DNA of 57,459 nt, from positions 8,556 to 66,014 of the forward strand of contig DGQA01000050.1 in NCBI GenBank assembly GCA_002390705.1, read 5' to 3'. This document shows positions 17,430 to 25,726 of this stretch, piece after piece (the stretch's first letter is position 1; every line of letters starts with the position of its first letter). Made by a program: the position numbers and the translations under genes. The notes under the pieces are model-generated. The model did not search any database. It was given only the letters and a program-made list of their open reading frames with translations, and had not been told where the DNA came from. The stretch comes from Actinobacteria bacterium UBA4426. Lineage in GTDB: Bacteria > Actinomycetota > Actinomycetes > S36-B12.

Positions 17430-19591
17430 GTGCGCCATACTCTGAACTCGAGCGAATTCTATCCGGGTCTCACTTTGACCCCCATGCACTGCTCGGGAGA
17501 CACCGCAATGGCGACAAAGTAACTATCCGAACGCTTAAACCACATGCACTTTCGGTTGATGTGCAGATTGGCGAGTTGACATTTCCCATGACACCGGAAA
17601 CGCCTGGAATCTGGGTGTTGTTTTTGTCAGAAAAGGAAATTGATACATCCACTTATTTCTTTGATACCTGCTACGAGAGTGGAAATTTTCACTCATACGA
17701 TCCATTTGCTTTTCCCCCCACGCTAGGGGACATGGACTTGCACTTGATCGGTGAGGGCAGACACGAACAGCTATGGCAGGTACTTGGTGCCCACCCTCGA
17801 ACCATGTATCACGGGCAAAAGCCTGTCTTGGGAACTGCTTTCTCAGTGTGGGCTCCAAACGCTCACGGCGTTCAAGTGATCGGTGACTTCAATTATTGGG
17901 ACGGTTCGGCACATCCGATGCGCTCACTGGGGTCAACCGGCGTCTGGGAACTTTTTATCCCCGATGTGATTGCGGGCAGTACCTATAAATTCAATATTTT
18001 GGGCTCCCAAGGAACTTGGTTAATGAAGGCAGATCCTATGGCTTCTGCGACCGAAGTGCCGCCGGCAAACGCCTCCGTAATTTTCGAATCCGAATACGTG
18101 TGGCGCGACAATGTGTGGCTAGATAACCGAGCCCGTCAAGATCCACACATCATGGCAATGACCACCTATGAAGTGCACTTGGGCTCATGGCGCCCAGGTT
18201 TGGATTACCTCGGCATGGCGCGCGAACTAGTGGAATATGTAAAGGCGGTGGGATTCACCCACGTGGAGTTCCTCCCCGTCGCGGAGCACCCTTATGGACC
18301 TTCTTGGGGTTATCAAGTCACTTCTTATTACGCACCCACGTCTCGGTTTGGAACACCTGATCAATTCCGGTATCTCATTGACACGTTGCATCAGGAAGGC
18401 ATCGGAGTAATCCTTGACTGGGTTCCCGCTCATTTCCCCAAGGACTCCTGGGCGCTGGCCAATTTTGACGGCACACACCTGTATGAACACCAAGATCCGC
18501 GCCGGGGCGAACACCCTGATTGGGGAACATTGATCTTTGATTTCGGGCGTAATGAAGTCCGTAATTTCCTCGTCGCTAATGCGTTGTATTGGCTTGAGGA
18601 GTTTCACATTGATGGGCTCAGGGTTGACGCCGTTGCATCAATGCTCTACCTCGACTATTCCCGCGAAGAAGACCAATGGCTGCCTAATCAACTTGGCGGC
18701 CGCGAGAACCTAGATGCGGTGACCTTCCTGCAGGAATTAAACGCAACCGTGTACAAACTGGTCCCCGGTGTCTTCACAATCGCCGAAGAGTCAACTACCT
18801 GGCCTGGCGTCACGCGACCAACAGATCTCGGTGGCCTTGGTTTCGGATTCAAATGGAATATGGGCTGGATGCATGACTCACTCGGATACGTTCAACAAGA
18901 GAACCCCTATCGTAAGTTCCACCATAGCGAGATGACTTTCTCTTTGATGTACTCCTTCAGTGAAAATTTTGTCCTACCTTTCTCACATGATGAAGTTGTT
19001 CATGGAAAGGGTTCACTCATCTCTCGAATGCCCGGAGACCGCTGGCAGCAATTTGCGAACTTACGCGCCTACCTCGCCTTCATGTGGGCACATCCCGGTA
19101 AAAAACTCCTGTTTATGGGTTCTGAATTCGCCCAGTCCAGCGAATGGTCAAGTGAGCGGGGTCTGGACTGGGATCTTTTTCTGTCCAGAGAGCACCAAGG
19201 GGTCCTTAACGTGGTCACCGATCTCAATCATCTATATGCCAACAACCGAGCATTGTGGGAGCGCGACTGTGATCCGCGTGGATTTGAGTGGATTGACGGC
19301 GAAGCTGTTGACACCAGTATTTTCAGTTGGATTCGATGGTCTGACCACGACGAATGTGTTGCTTTCATTGCAAATTTCTCACCCGAGGTTCGGTACGACT
19401 TTCCCTTTGCTCTACCTCGACCAGGAAAATGGACTGAGGTTCTCAATACTGATTCAACCCATTACGGTGGAAGCGGTGTTGGTAATCTCGGGCAGGTCTT
19501 GGCGCAGCCTCAACAGTGGTCAGGCAAACCGGCCATGGCACGGATAACAGTTCCACCTTTAGCGGCGGTTTTTTTTGAATTTAAGGGTTAG
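17426..19591 (+). CDS. glgB: 1,4-alpha-glucan branching enzyme GlgB (GH13)
   Basis: Introduces alpha-1,6 branches into glycogen. The 721-aa protein has the long form with an N-terminal N1 module (about 1-110), CBM48 (about 115-225, VWAPNAHGVQVIGDFNYW), a GH13 barrel with nucleophile Asp401 in GLRVDAVASM, Glu454 in IAEESTTWPG, and FSHDEVVHGKGSL, and a C-terminal beta domain. The GTG start overlaps the glgE stop. The 3' end overlaps the convergent thioredoxin gene by 4 bp. With the GH57 enzyme at 8111 the organism has two unrelated branching-type enzymes. Confidence 0.97.
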   Translation: MSAPYSELERILSGSHFDPHALLGRHRNGDKVTIRTLKPHALSVDVQIGELTFPMTPETPGIWVLFLSEKEIDTSTYFFDTCYESGNFHSYDPFAFPPTLGDMDLHLIGEGRHEQLWQVLGAHPRTMYHGQKPVLGTAFSVWAPNAHGVQVIGDFNYWDGSAHPMRSLGSTGVWELFIPDVIAGSTYKFNILGSQGTWLMKADPMASATEVPPANASVIFESEYVWRDNVWLDNRARQDPHIMAMTTYEVHLGSWRPGLDYLGMARELVEYVKAVGFTHVEFLPVAEHPYGPSWGYQVTSYYAPTSRFGTPDQFRYLIDTLHQEGIGVILDWVPAHFPKDSWALANFDGTHLYEHQDPRRGEHPDWGTLIFDFGRNEVRNFLVANALYWLEEFHIDGLRVDAVASMLYLDYSREEDQWLPNQLGGRENLDAVTFLQELNATVYKLVPGVFTIAEESTTWPGVTRPTDLGGLGFGFKWNMGWMHDSLGYVQQENPYRKFHHSEMTFSLMYSFSENFVLPFSHDEVVHGKGSLISRMPGDRWQQFANLRAYLAFMWAHPGKKLLFMGSEFAQSSEWSSERGLDWDLFLSREHQGVLNVVTDLNHLYANNRALWERDCDPRGFEWIDGEAVDTSIFSWIRWSDHDECVAFIANFSPEVRYDFPFALPRPGKWTEVLNTDSTHYGGSGVGNLGQVLAQPQQWSGKPAMARITVPPLAAVFFEFKG

Positions 19592-20457
19592 AAAAGTGCA
19601 TTAGCCAGAGCGATGCGAGCCCCGGGAACACTAGGGTCTTCCCCAGCCAACACAAAATATTCGACAATTCGGGTGCGGGCCAGTTCTCGCTCGGGGCCAG
19701 CTGAAGCCTGAACAGCACGTACCACTGCCGAAAAAGCGTTCTTCCACTCACCACTGGCCGCCGCTATATCAGCTACAACGAGCAACTCGTCAAATGAGTC
19801 ACCCGGTGGTGACGTCACACCATCAGTTCGTTCAAATATTCCGGCCATGATCAAGCCACCTTGTGCATCCAGATCACTCGGGTCAGTGTTAAGAATTTCT
19901 TGATAGGCCCTCTTAGCAACATCCCAATCCCCGGCATTGACCGCATCGACCGCAGCGTCAAATCGTGGATCAGCCAGCTGTTCAACTTCGACTTCTACTG
20001 CCTCCTGGCCAGGACCCGCGGGTGTTGGACCAATTCCCTGCTGGGCGGCAAGCTCCAATAGTTTGTCGAATATTTGTTTGACCTGGTCTTTTGGGTACGC
20101 ACCTTGGAACAGTGGAATCAATTGCCCCTTAATGACCGCGAAAACAGATGGAATTGACTGGACTTCCAGAGCCTGGGAAATTGATGGTTCTGCATCTGCA
20201 TCTACCTTGGCGACAAGTAATTGTCCGGTGTAATCACGGGCAAGCTCTTCAAGGATTGGTGAGAGTTGTTTACACGGCTCGCACCAAGTCGCCCACACAT
20301 CGAGAATGACCGGAATGCTTTGCGACGCCTTCATGACCAGCGACTCGAACTGATCAGCGGTGACATTGATTACGGGTGAATCCCCCGTTGGTGCCGGTGC
20401 TTTCTTGGCGCCCAATGAAGAAAGGTCAACTGCTCCGGCAAATGATGGGGTGCTCAT
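19588..20457 (-). CDS. Thioredoxin-TPR protein (CnoX/YbbN-like)
   Basis: About 289 aa: a thioredoxin domain (roughly residues 30-140) with a full WCEPC active site (WATWCEPCKQLSP) and a cis-Pro loop IPSVFAV, followed by a C-terminal TPR-like helical region (about 165-289). This arrangement is that of CnoX/YbbN, a chaperedoxin that holds clients under stress, although E. coli CnoX lacks a redox-active CxxC. I chose the ATG at 20457, where a CACAAT hexamer lies exactly six bases upstream and the family N-terminus FAGAVDLSSL follows; starts at 20475 (ATG) or 20478 (TTG) are possible but have no signal. It is adjacent to glgB and meaB, like Rv1324 beside the mycobacterial glg and fadA4 genes. Confidence 0.88.
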   Translation of the reverse strand: MSTPSFAGAVDLSSLGAKKAPAPTGDSPVINVTADQFESLVMKASQSIPVILDVWATWCEPCKQLSPILEELARDYTGQLLVAKVDADAEPSISQALEVQSIPSVFAVIKGQLIPLFQGAYPKDQVKQIFDKLLELAAQQGIGPTPAGPGQEAVEVEVEQLADPRFDAAVDAVNAGDWDVAKRAYQEILNTDPSDLDAQGGLIMAGIFERTDGVTSPPGDSFDELLVVADIAAASGEWKNAFSAVVRAVQASAGPERELARTRIVEYFVLAGEDPSVPGARIALANALF

Positions 20458-20463
20458 TGCCCT

Positions 20464-20469
20464 ATTGTG
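20464..20469 (-). promoter_or_regulatory. Putative -10 element for the thioredoxin-TPR gene
   Basis: CACAAT on the minus strand, six bases before the ATG at 20457. Same spacing as the TANNNT sites, with C instead of T at the first position. It overlaps the end of meaB. Confidence 0.35.
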
Positions 20470-20474
20470 ACTCA

Positions 20475-21401
20475 TCAAGGCGCATCAATGCCATAGCGGA
20501 TCAGGTCACACGCTTCATCTTCGCTCAAATCGCCTAACGCGCACCGGGCCGCCAACTCCTCACTGGCCTCCACCGCTATCGCCTGTTGCGCCAGCCTGTT
20601 AATGACCCGCGCTAGCAGCGACTCTCGGATTCGACCGATTCGCTTGAGTTCAAGCAATCCGTTATCGATCAAATAGGCGTAATGCTCAGAAATTGCCTGT
20701 GCCAATTCCGTAAATCCTGACCCATCGATTGCGATGGTGGGAATCACAGGTGGTATCCAGCCAGGCTCATTGGCGGCCATAGCCAACATGGCGCGCAGCT
20801 CGCGCATCGTTGAATCAACGCCCGGGCGATCCGCCTTATTCACGGCAAAGATATCTGCGATCTCCAAAATTCCAGCCTTGGCGGCTTGAATTCCATCGCC
20901 CGCACCCGGTGCCGCCATGACAATGGAGGTGTCCGCCATTTTTGCAATTTCAATCTCAGATTGGCCGACCCCGACAGTTTCAATAATTATTACATCAAAT
21001 CCAGCGGCGGAGATTACTTTTAGGACACTGTAGATACTTTCGCTGAGACCGCCGAGATGCCCGCGGGTAGCGAGGGACCGGATGAAGACACCGGGATCTC
21101 GTGCGTGTTCTTGCATGCGAATCCGATCACCCAGCAGCGCGCCCTTGCTAAAAGTAGATGACGGATCCACGGCGAGCACCGCAACGCTCTCGCCGTTCGC
21201 TCGGAACTGGGAGATCAATGCTGATGTTGACGTTGATTTCCCTACCCCGGGCGGACCGGTAAGGCCGACAATGTGAGCGGTTGGGGTGAGCATGGATCCG
21301 AGCAACTCAGCAGAGCCTGCCCCCGCGTTTTCTACGAGGGTGACCCGCTGGGCCAACTCTCGTATGTGCGCGCTAACTGCCTCGCCCGAGTCCATGTCCA
21401 T
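20475..21401 (-). CDS. meaB: MeaB/ArgK-type GTPase, cobalamin mutase chaperone
   Basis: G3E P-loop GTPase (308 aa) that protects and reloads AdoCbl-dependent methylmalonyl-CoA or ethylmalonyl-CoA mutase. Motifs are Walker A GLTGPPGVGKST (46-57), the DPSSTFSKGALLGDRIRM switch region, the ETVGVGQSE segment and the guanine motif NKAD. It lies 33 bp after the thiolase gene and near ccr and ecm, so Ecm (28188-30140) is a probable client. The start MDMDSGEAV is supported by TAATCT exactly six bases upstream and the lack of a Shine-Dalgarno. Confidence 0.93.
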   Translation of the reverse strand: MDMDSGEAVSAHIRELAQRVTLVENAGAGSAELLGSMLTPTAHIVGLTGPPGVGKSTSTSALISQFRANGESVAVLAVDPSSTFSKGALLGDRIRMQEHARDPGVFIRSLATRGHLGGLSESIYSVLKVISAAGFDVIIIETVGVGQSEIEIAKMADTSIVMAAPGAGDGIQAAKAGILEIADIFAVNKADRPGVDSTMRELRAMLAMAANEPGWIPPVIPTIAIDGSGFTELAQAISEHYAYLIDNGLLELKRIGRIRESLLARVINRLAQQAIAVEASEELAARCALGDLSEDEACDLIRYGIDAP

Positions 21402-21407
21402 GTCCCT

Positions 21408-21413
21408 AGATTA
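21408..21413 (-). promoter_or_regulatory. Putative -10 element of a leaderless meaB promoter
   Basis: TAATCT on the minus strand, six bases, then the meaB ATG at 21401-21399. It lies in the 33-bp gap downstream of the thiolase gene. Confidence 0.5.
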
Positions 21414-21434
21414 TTGCCATGGCATCCCTGCGCT

Positions 21435-22655
21435 TCATGGGACACCGATGAGCAATGCATCTCCTTGGCCACCGCCTCCGCACAGCGCTGCGGCTCCAAT
21501 GCCTCCACCGCGGCGTCGCAATTCATACGCTAAATGCAAAACAAGCCGGGCACCGGAAGCACCAATCGGATGACCAAGAGCAATCGCGCCACCATTTACA
21601 TTCACGTGCTCTCGGTCAGCTCGAGCACCTTCGGCAATTAAGATCCGACCGGAAACAACCGAAACCGCGGCGAAAGCTTCATTTATCTCGAATAAGTCAA
21701 TGTCAGCCGGATCCAGACGGGCTCGACGGCACGCAGCCAGGATCGCTCTCGCTGGTTGCTCGTGCAGACTGGCATCCGGTCCGGCGACATTGCCGTGCGC
21801 CCCAATTTCTGCCATCGCGGTGAGCCCTAATTCCGTAGCCTTGCGTTTACTCATCACGATTACGGCAGCTGCACCATCTGAAATCTGTGAAGCGTTTCCC
21901 GCTGTAACAGTCCCTTCTTTGTTAAAAGCTGGGCGAAGTGCAGACAAACTCTCTGCGGTGGTTTCGCCGCGAATTCCTTCGTCACACTCAACACTTATTG
22001 GATCCCCTCTGCGTACTGGTACGTGCACGGGGACGATTTCGCTTTCCAAAAGTGTGCGCGCACCATATGCGCGTTGATGGGAGAGAGCCGCAACTTCGTC
22101 TTGCTCCTCTCGAGTGAGGCTGTAGCGCTCGTTGAAACGATCGGTGGCTGCCCCCATGGCCTCCTGATCGAAGGCGCAGGTGAGTCCATCCAAGGCCATG
22201 GAATCGATTAAATTCCAATCACCAAATTTAACGCCGTCGCGTGAGCCGGTGAGCAAATGAGGAGCTTGGCTCATTGACTCCATTCCCCCAGCCACGATGC
22301 ACTCGGCCTCACCAGCTCGGATCAGTTGGTCTGCCAACGCAATTGCGTCAAGTCCAGATAGGCACACTTTGTTGATTGTGATTGCCGGGACATCCATGCT
22401 CACACCGCCCAGCACCGCCGCCTGTCGAGCCGCGATTTGCCCAGCCCCGGCTTGCAATACCTGGCCCATGACCACGTAATCCACTTCCGATGCCGGAACG
22501 TCGGAACGCTCAAGCGCTCCGGCAATCGCAATTCCACCAAGCTGAGCGGCAGAATATGACTTGAGTGCGCCTTGTAACCGCCCAATCGGGGTACGAGCCC
22601 CCTCGATAATCACACTGGGCTCGAAATCACCGATAGTTATGCGCGGCTGTGACAT
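21435..22655 (-). CDS. Acetyl-CoA C-acetyltransferase (thiolase)
   Basis: Condenses two acetyl-CoA to acetoacetyl-CoA (or cleaves it). The 406-aa protein has the acyl-enzyme Cys98 in NKVCLSGLD, the NEAFAAVSV segment, His362 in GHPIGASG and the base Cys392 in CGGGGQGDA. The start has a strong Shine-Dalgarno (AAGGAG). It corresponds to fadA4 of M. tuberculosis, which also lies beside the epimerase gene. Being next to meaB, epimerase and ccr, a biosynthetic PhaA-like role as first step of the ethylmalonyl-CoA pathway is likely, although short-chain degradation cannot be ruled out. Confidence 0.93.
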   Translation of the reverse strand: MSQPRITIGDFEPSVIIEGARTPIGRLQGALKSYSAAQLGGIAIAGALERSDVPASEVDYVVMGQVLQAGAGQIAARQAAVLGGVSMDVPAITINKVCLSGLDAIALADQLIRAGEAECIVAGGMESMSQAPHLLTGSRDGVKFGDWNLIDSMALDGLTCAFDQEAMGAATDRFNERYSLTREEQDEVAALSHQRAYGARTLLESEIVPVHVPVRRGDPISVECDEGIRGETTAESLSALRPAFNKEGTVTAGNASQISDGAAAVIVMSKRKATELGLTAMAEIGAHGNVAGPDASLHEQPARAILAACRRARLDPADIDLFEINEAFAAVSVVSGRILIAEGARADREHVNVNGGAIALGHPIGASGARLVLHLAYELRRRGGGIGAAALCGGGGQGDALLIGVP

Positions 22656-22696
22656 ACGGACTCCTTGGCTCCCTCGCTCACGAAATATGTACTCGG

Positions 22697-22702
22697 TAGA
22701 TT
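22697..22702 (+). promoter_or_regulatory. Putative -10 element of a leaderless epimerase promoter
   Basis: TAGATT, six bases, then the ATG at 22709, with no Shine-Dalgarno. It sits in the 53-bp divergent region shared with the thiolase gene. Confidence 0.5.
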
Positions 22703-22708
22703 ACTTCC

Positions 22709-23149
22709 ATGGGCAATGACACCGGACCCGAATGGGAAACTTTAATACTAGGGATTGATCACGTGGGCATAGCCGTACCTGACCTTGACACTGGTAGAAA
22801 TCTTTTTGAAGGGGTCCTCGGCCTACGTCAGCATCATGCCGAAACTAATGAAACCCAAGGTGTCAGCGAGTCAATGATCGCCTTCCCTGATCAGGGCGCG
22901 GAGATCCAGCTTCTTGCCCCCCTTGGGCCAGATACGCCAATTGGGAAATTTCTGAATACCCGTGGGCCCGGGATTCAACAACTCGCTCTGCGGGTGAGTG
23001 ACGTTGAACTTGTGGCCGCCCAGATCCGTGCCCAGGGAATTCGCATGCTCTACGACACTGCTCGAGTGGGCACCGCAGGCAGTTTGGTCAACTTTGCGCA
23101 CCCAGCAGATTGCGGCGGAGTGCTGATTGAGTTTGTCCAACATGGCTGA
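22709..23149 (+). CDS. mce: Methylmalonyl-CoA/ethylmalonyl-CoA epimerase
   Basis: Vicinal-oxygen-chelate epimerase (146 aa) that interconverts the (R) and (S) forms of methylmalonyl-CoA and often ethylmalonyl-CoA. Metal ligands visible are His in GIDHVGIAV (about residue 18), Gln in AEIQLLAP and Glu in VLIEFVQ near the C-terminus. The fourth position, His in the Propionibacterium enzyme (GLHHMA), is Gln here (GIQQLA). It is the first of three plus-strand genes leading to ccr, so it links the carboxylase product to the mutase. Confidence 0.92.
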   Translation: MGNDTGPEWETLILGIDHVGIAVPDLDTGRNLFEGVLGLRQHHAETNETQGVSESMIAFPDQGAEIQLLAPLGPDTPIGKFLNTRGPGIQQLALRVSDVELVAAQIRAQGIRMLYDTARVGTAGSLVNFAHPADCGGVLIEFVQHG

Positions 23150-23309
23150 TTTGGACATTCTGAGCAATCCAGGTGCGGCCCTCGCAATTGGGGCATTTGC
23201 AGCCCTCATTCTGATTGGCCTATTTCGTAAGGCACGAAAGCTGATCATTATCAGTGTGCTGGGTATCACAATTACCGTAGGGTTTTTTGTCGTCAAAATG
23301 GGTTCCTAG
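23142..23309 (+). CDS. Small single-span membrane protein
   Basis: A 55-aa protein whose ATG lies inside the last codons of the epimerase gene (8-bp overlap), suggesting translational coupling. It has a short polar N-terminus, a hydrophobic stretch of about 18 residues (GAALAIGAFAALILIGLF), a basic patch RKARK and a second hydrophobic stretch (about 40-51). No function is recognised. A longer frame starting at 23127 is possible but would overlap the epimerase more deeply. Overlap and strand support expression with mce; existence as a protein is probable, not certain. Confidence 0.6.
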   Translation: MADLDILSNPGAALAIGAFAALILIGLFRKARKLIIISVLGITITVGFFVVKMGS

Positions 23310-23336
23310 ACACGCGTTATTGGGTTTAATGAGGTC

Positions 23337-24671
23337 ATGCAAGAAATTCTTAATGCCATTGAGTCCCACAGCGACCGGGCAGTGTTTGAAGCCCTGAACG
23401 TACCGACGACTTACCGCGCGGCAGTTATTCGCAAGGAGGATGTCGAAATGTTTGCCGGCATGGAGTCAAAGGAAAAAGATCCGCGCCTCAGCATCAAAAT
23501 TGATCAAGTAGCGGTCCCCGAACTTGCACCCGGTGAAGCTCTGATCGCTGTCATGGCGTCAAGTATCAACTACAACACCGTGTGGACCAGCATCTTCGAA
23601 CCCGTATCTACCTTTGGGTTTCTCGCACGGTATGCCAAGGCGCATCCCGATGGAGTTCGACACGATCTCCCCCACCAGGTGATTGGTTCGGATGCCAGCG
23701 GTGTGGTTCTTCGAGTCGGTGCGGGCGTAAATGCTTACGCACCTGGCGACCGCGTTGTCGCTCACTGTCTCAGTGTTGAACTCGAGTCACCTGCGGGTCA
23801 CAACGACACCATGATGGATCCCGAACAACGAATCTGGGGGTTTGAAACAAACTTTGGCGGTCTGGCTGAACTTGCAATCGTGAAAGCTAATCAGCTCATG
23901 CCCAAACCCGAGCACTTGACTTGGGAAGAGGCGGCAGTACCCGGGCTGGTTAATTCAACCGCCTACCGTCAATTAGTTTCTCGCAACGGTGCTGACATGA
24001 AACAGGGGGATATCGTCCTGATCTGGGGGGCTTCAGGCGGACTTGGCTCCTATGCGACACAGTACGCACTCAACGGTGGCGCTATTCCCGTGTGTGTTGT
24101 TTCCAGTCCCGAAAAAGCCAAAATAGTGCGCGCGATGGGTGCCGAATTAGTAATCGATCGCAGTGCCGAGAATTACAAGTTCTGGAAAGATCCCATCACC
24201 CAAGATCCTAAAGAATGGCAGCGATTGGGCAAGAAAATTCGCGAACTTACCGGCGGTGAAGATCCAGACATCGTGTTCGAGCATCCGGGGCGCGAAACAT
24301 TTGGTGCCAGCGTATATGTCACCCGGCGTGGGGGCACTATTGTAACGTGCGCGTCTACATCTGGATTCATGCATGAATACGACAATAGGTACCTGTGGAT
24401 GAACCTGAAAAGAATCGTGGGAACCCACTTTGCCAACTACCGAGAAGCATTCGAAGCCAACCGCTTGATTGCCAAGGGAGTTATACATCCGACGCTCTCT
24501 AAAGTTTTCCCACTGGATCAGGCTGGCGATGCTGCCTACGAAGTCCACCATAATTTGCACCAAGGAAAAGTTGGCGTGTTGACTTTGGCTCCGACGCAAG
24601 GACTGGGCGTGACCAATCACGAACTGAGAGCGAAAGTGCTGTCAAAACTCAATCGTTTTGAAACAGGATAG
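23337..24671 (+). CDS. ccr: Crotonyl-CoA carboxylase/reductase
   Basis: Key enzyme of the ethylmalonyl-CoA pathway: reduces crotonyl-CoA with NADPH and fixes CO2 to give ethylmalonyl-CoA. The 444-aa medium-chain dehydrogenase/reductase retains all four residues that hold CO2 in the Kitasatospora enzyme (N81, F170, E171, H365): here Asn80 (INYNTVW), Phe169-Glu170 (IWGFETNFGG) and His364 (VGTHFANYRE). The cofactor loop WGASGGLGSYATQ (230-242) is intact. Preservation of these residues argues for a carboxylase rather than a plain enoyl reductase. A hexamer TTTAAT lies six bases before the ATG but fits the -10 pattern only weakly. It is convergent with the hydrolase gene, separated by 2 bp. Confidence 0.95.
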   Translation: MQEILNAIESHSDRAVFEALNVPTTYRAAVIRKEDVEMFAGMESKEKDPRLSIKIDQVAVPELAPGEALIAVMASSINYNTVWTSIFEPVSTFGFLARYAKAHPDGVRHDLPHQVIGSDASGVVLRVGAGVNAYAPGDRVVAHCLSVELESPAGHNDTMMDPEQRIWGFETNFGGLAELAIVKANQLMPKPEHLTWEEAAVPGLVNSTAYRQLVSRNGADMKQGDIVLIWGASGGLGSYATQYALNGGAIPVCVVSSPEKAKIVRAMGAELVIDRSAENYKFWKDPITQDPKEWQRLGKKIRELTGGEDPDIVFEHPGRETFGASVYVTRRGGTIVTCASTSGFMHEYDNRYLWMNLKRIVGTHFANYREAFEANRLIAKGVIHPTLSKVFPLDQAGDAAYEVHHNLHQGKVGVLTLAPTQGLGVTNHELRAKVLSKLNRFETG

Positions 24672-24673
24672 TT

Positions 24674-25411
24674 TCACGTTAAGTCACTCCACCGTTCGCT
24701 GGGACCATCCCATCCAAGGGGCAGCGGCGCGCGCTGCGGAACCATCAATTCGGTGATTCGATTGAGCACCAAGTACACAAATTTCTCGCCCACCCACAGA
24801 TGCTTCGCCTCGGACACGGGCTCTAAGACAATGTCGCCAGCGCTTGCAAATCTCTTGGCAGCCTCTTCTGGCCTAAGGTAGTCGTCGAGCTCGGGGATGA
24901 GTGCATGTATCGGCATTCCAGTCCCATTCCATTGCTCCAGCTCACCCTCTGTGGTGTAGCGAAGAGGTGGCGAGAGCAGAATCACCCCCGTAATCCCCGT
25001 TGGGTCAAGATTTCGCAGAATCACATCGGTACCAAATGACCATCCCAGCACCCAAATATTGGGGAGTTTTCGTTCGCGCGCGAATTCAATGGCAGCGGCA
25101 AGATCTGCGCCCTCGCCCACGGAAGCATCGAATGCGCCTTCACTGGCACCGAGTGCGCTACCCGTGCCACGCGTGTTGAATCGCAATACGGCAATATTGG
25201 CCATTGCTGGAAGACGCCAAGACATTTTTCGCAGAATGTGGCTGTCCATCATTCCACCATGAGTGGGCAACGGATGAACACAAATAACTGTTGCGTCGGG
25301 CTGCTCGGGTGTTGCCAACTCCCCAATTAATTTCAGTGAATCAGTTGTATGCAAATGAATAATTTCACGGGTCGCCGGCAGAACCGTATTGGGTGAAATG
25401 ATCGTCACCAT
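24674..25411 (-). CDS. Alpha/beta hydrolase
   Basis: About 245 aa with an alpha/beta-hydrolase pattern: VICVHPLPTHGGMMDS (oxyanion region), LRFNTRGTGSALG, and the nucleophile elbow GWSFGT with Ser as probable nucleophile; Asp in PELDDYLRP and His in SEAKHLWVG complete a plausible triad. This resembles the KANL3/Tex30 or YsgA-like small hydrolases often marked as alpha/beta hydrolase with a neighbouring small Cys/His protein in actinobacteria. I chose the ATG at 25411 because GGAAGAAG lies just upstream; the gene overlaps the preceding small gene by 7 bp. The substrate is unknown; a CoA-thioester or ester is possible given the setting. Confidence 0.82.
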   Translation of the reverse strand: MVTIISPNTVLPATREIIHLHTTDSLKLIGELATPEQPDATVICVHPLPTHGGMMDSHILRKMSWRLPAMANIAVLRFNTRGTGSALGASEGAFDASVGEGADLAAAIEFARERKLPNIWVLGWSFGTDVILRNLDPTGITGVILLSPPLRYTTEGELEQWNGTGMPIHALIPELDDYLRPEEAAKRFASAGDIVLEPVSEAKHLWVGEKFVYLVLNRITELMVPQRAPLPLGWDGPSERWSDLT

Positions 25412-25689
25412 CTTCTTCCAGGACCCCTCGTGCCGCGGTTTTTCCAGCATGGCGTGTGCCAATGACGACGTTCTTCAGCCCCCTGGTCCGTTTCCGCGGG
25501 CCAGGCAACTACGTGCGGTGTTGCTGGACGTATTTCATGGTCACATCCCGGACATCGATATGTCTTGGTCGCAGAGGACCCCGTCAATTTACGCACATTC
25601 CATTCGCCATCTGGATGGGACTCGGTGACCGTTGAACTGCCAGAAGTAGGCCTCGGCTCACTGACCGCTCTTCGGTTCTTGCGGCCCAC
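25405..25689 (-). CDS. Small Cys/His protein, possible zinc ribbon
   Basis: About 94 aa. A basic N-terminus (MGRKNRRAVSEPRP) is followed by PDGEWNVRKLTGSSATKTYRCPGCDHEIRPATPHVVAWPAE and a HWHTPCW ending. The CPGC pair plus the later His/Cys (HWHTPC) could bind one zinc. The same plan is familiar from uncharacterised actinobacterial proteins encoded just before an alpha/beta hydrolase. I chose the GTG at 25689, eight bases after an AGGGGAG site; a GTG three codons earlier (25698) is the alternative. Its stop overlaps the hydrolase start, so the pair is coupled. Function is unknown. Confidence 0.75.
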   Translation of the reverse strand: MGRKNRRAVSEPRPTSGSSTVTESHPDGEWNVRKLTGSSATKTYRCPGCDHEIRPATPHVVAWPAETDQGAEERRHWHTPCWKNRGTRGPGRRW

Positions 25690-25726
25690 GCGGCTCACTC
25701 CCCTGTCTGCTCGTGCTGTCCTGTGG

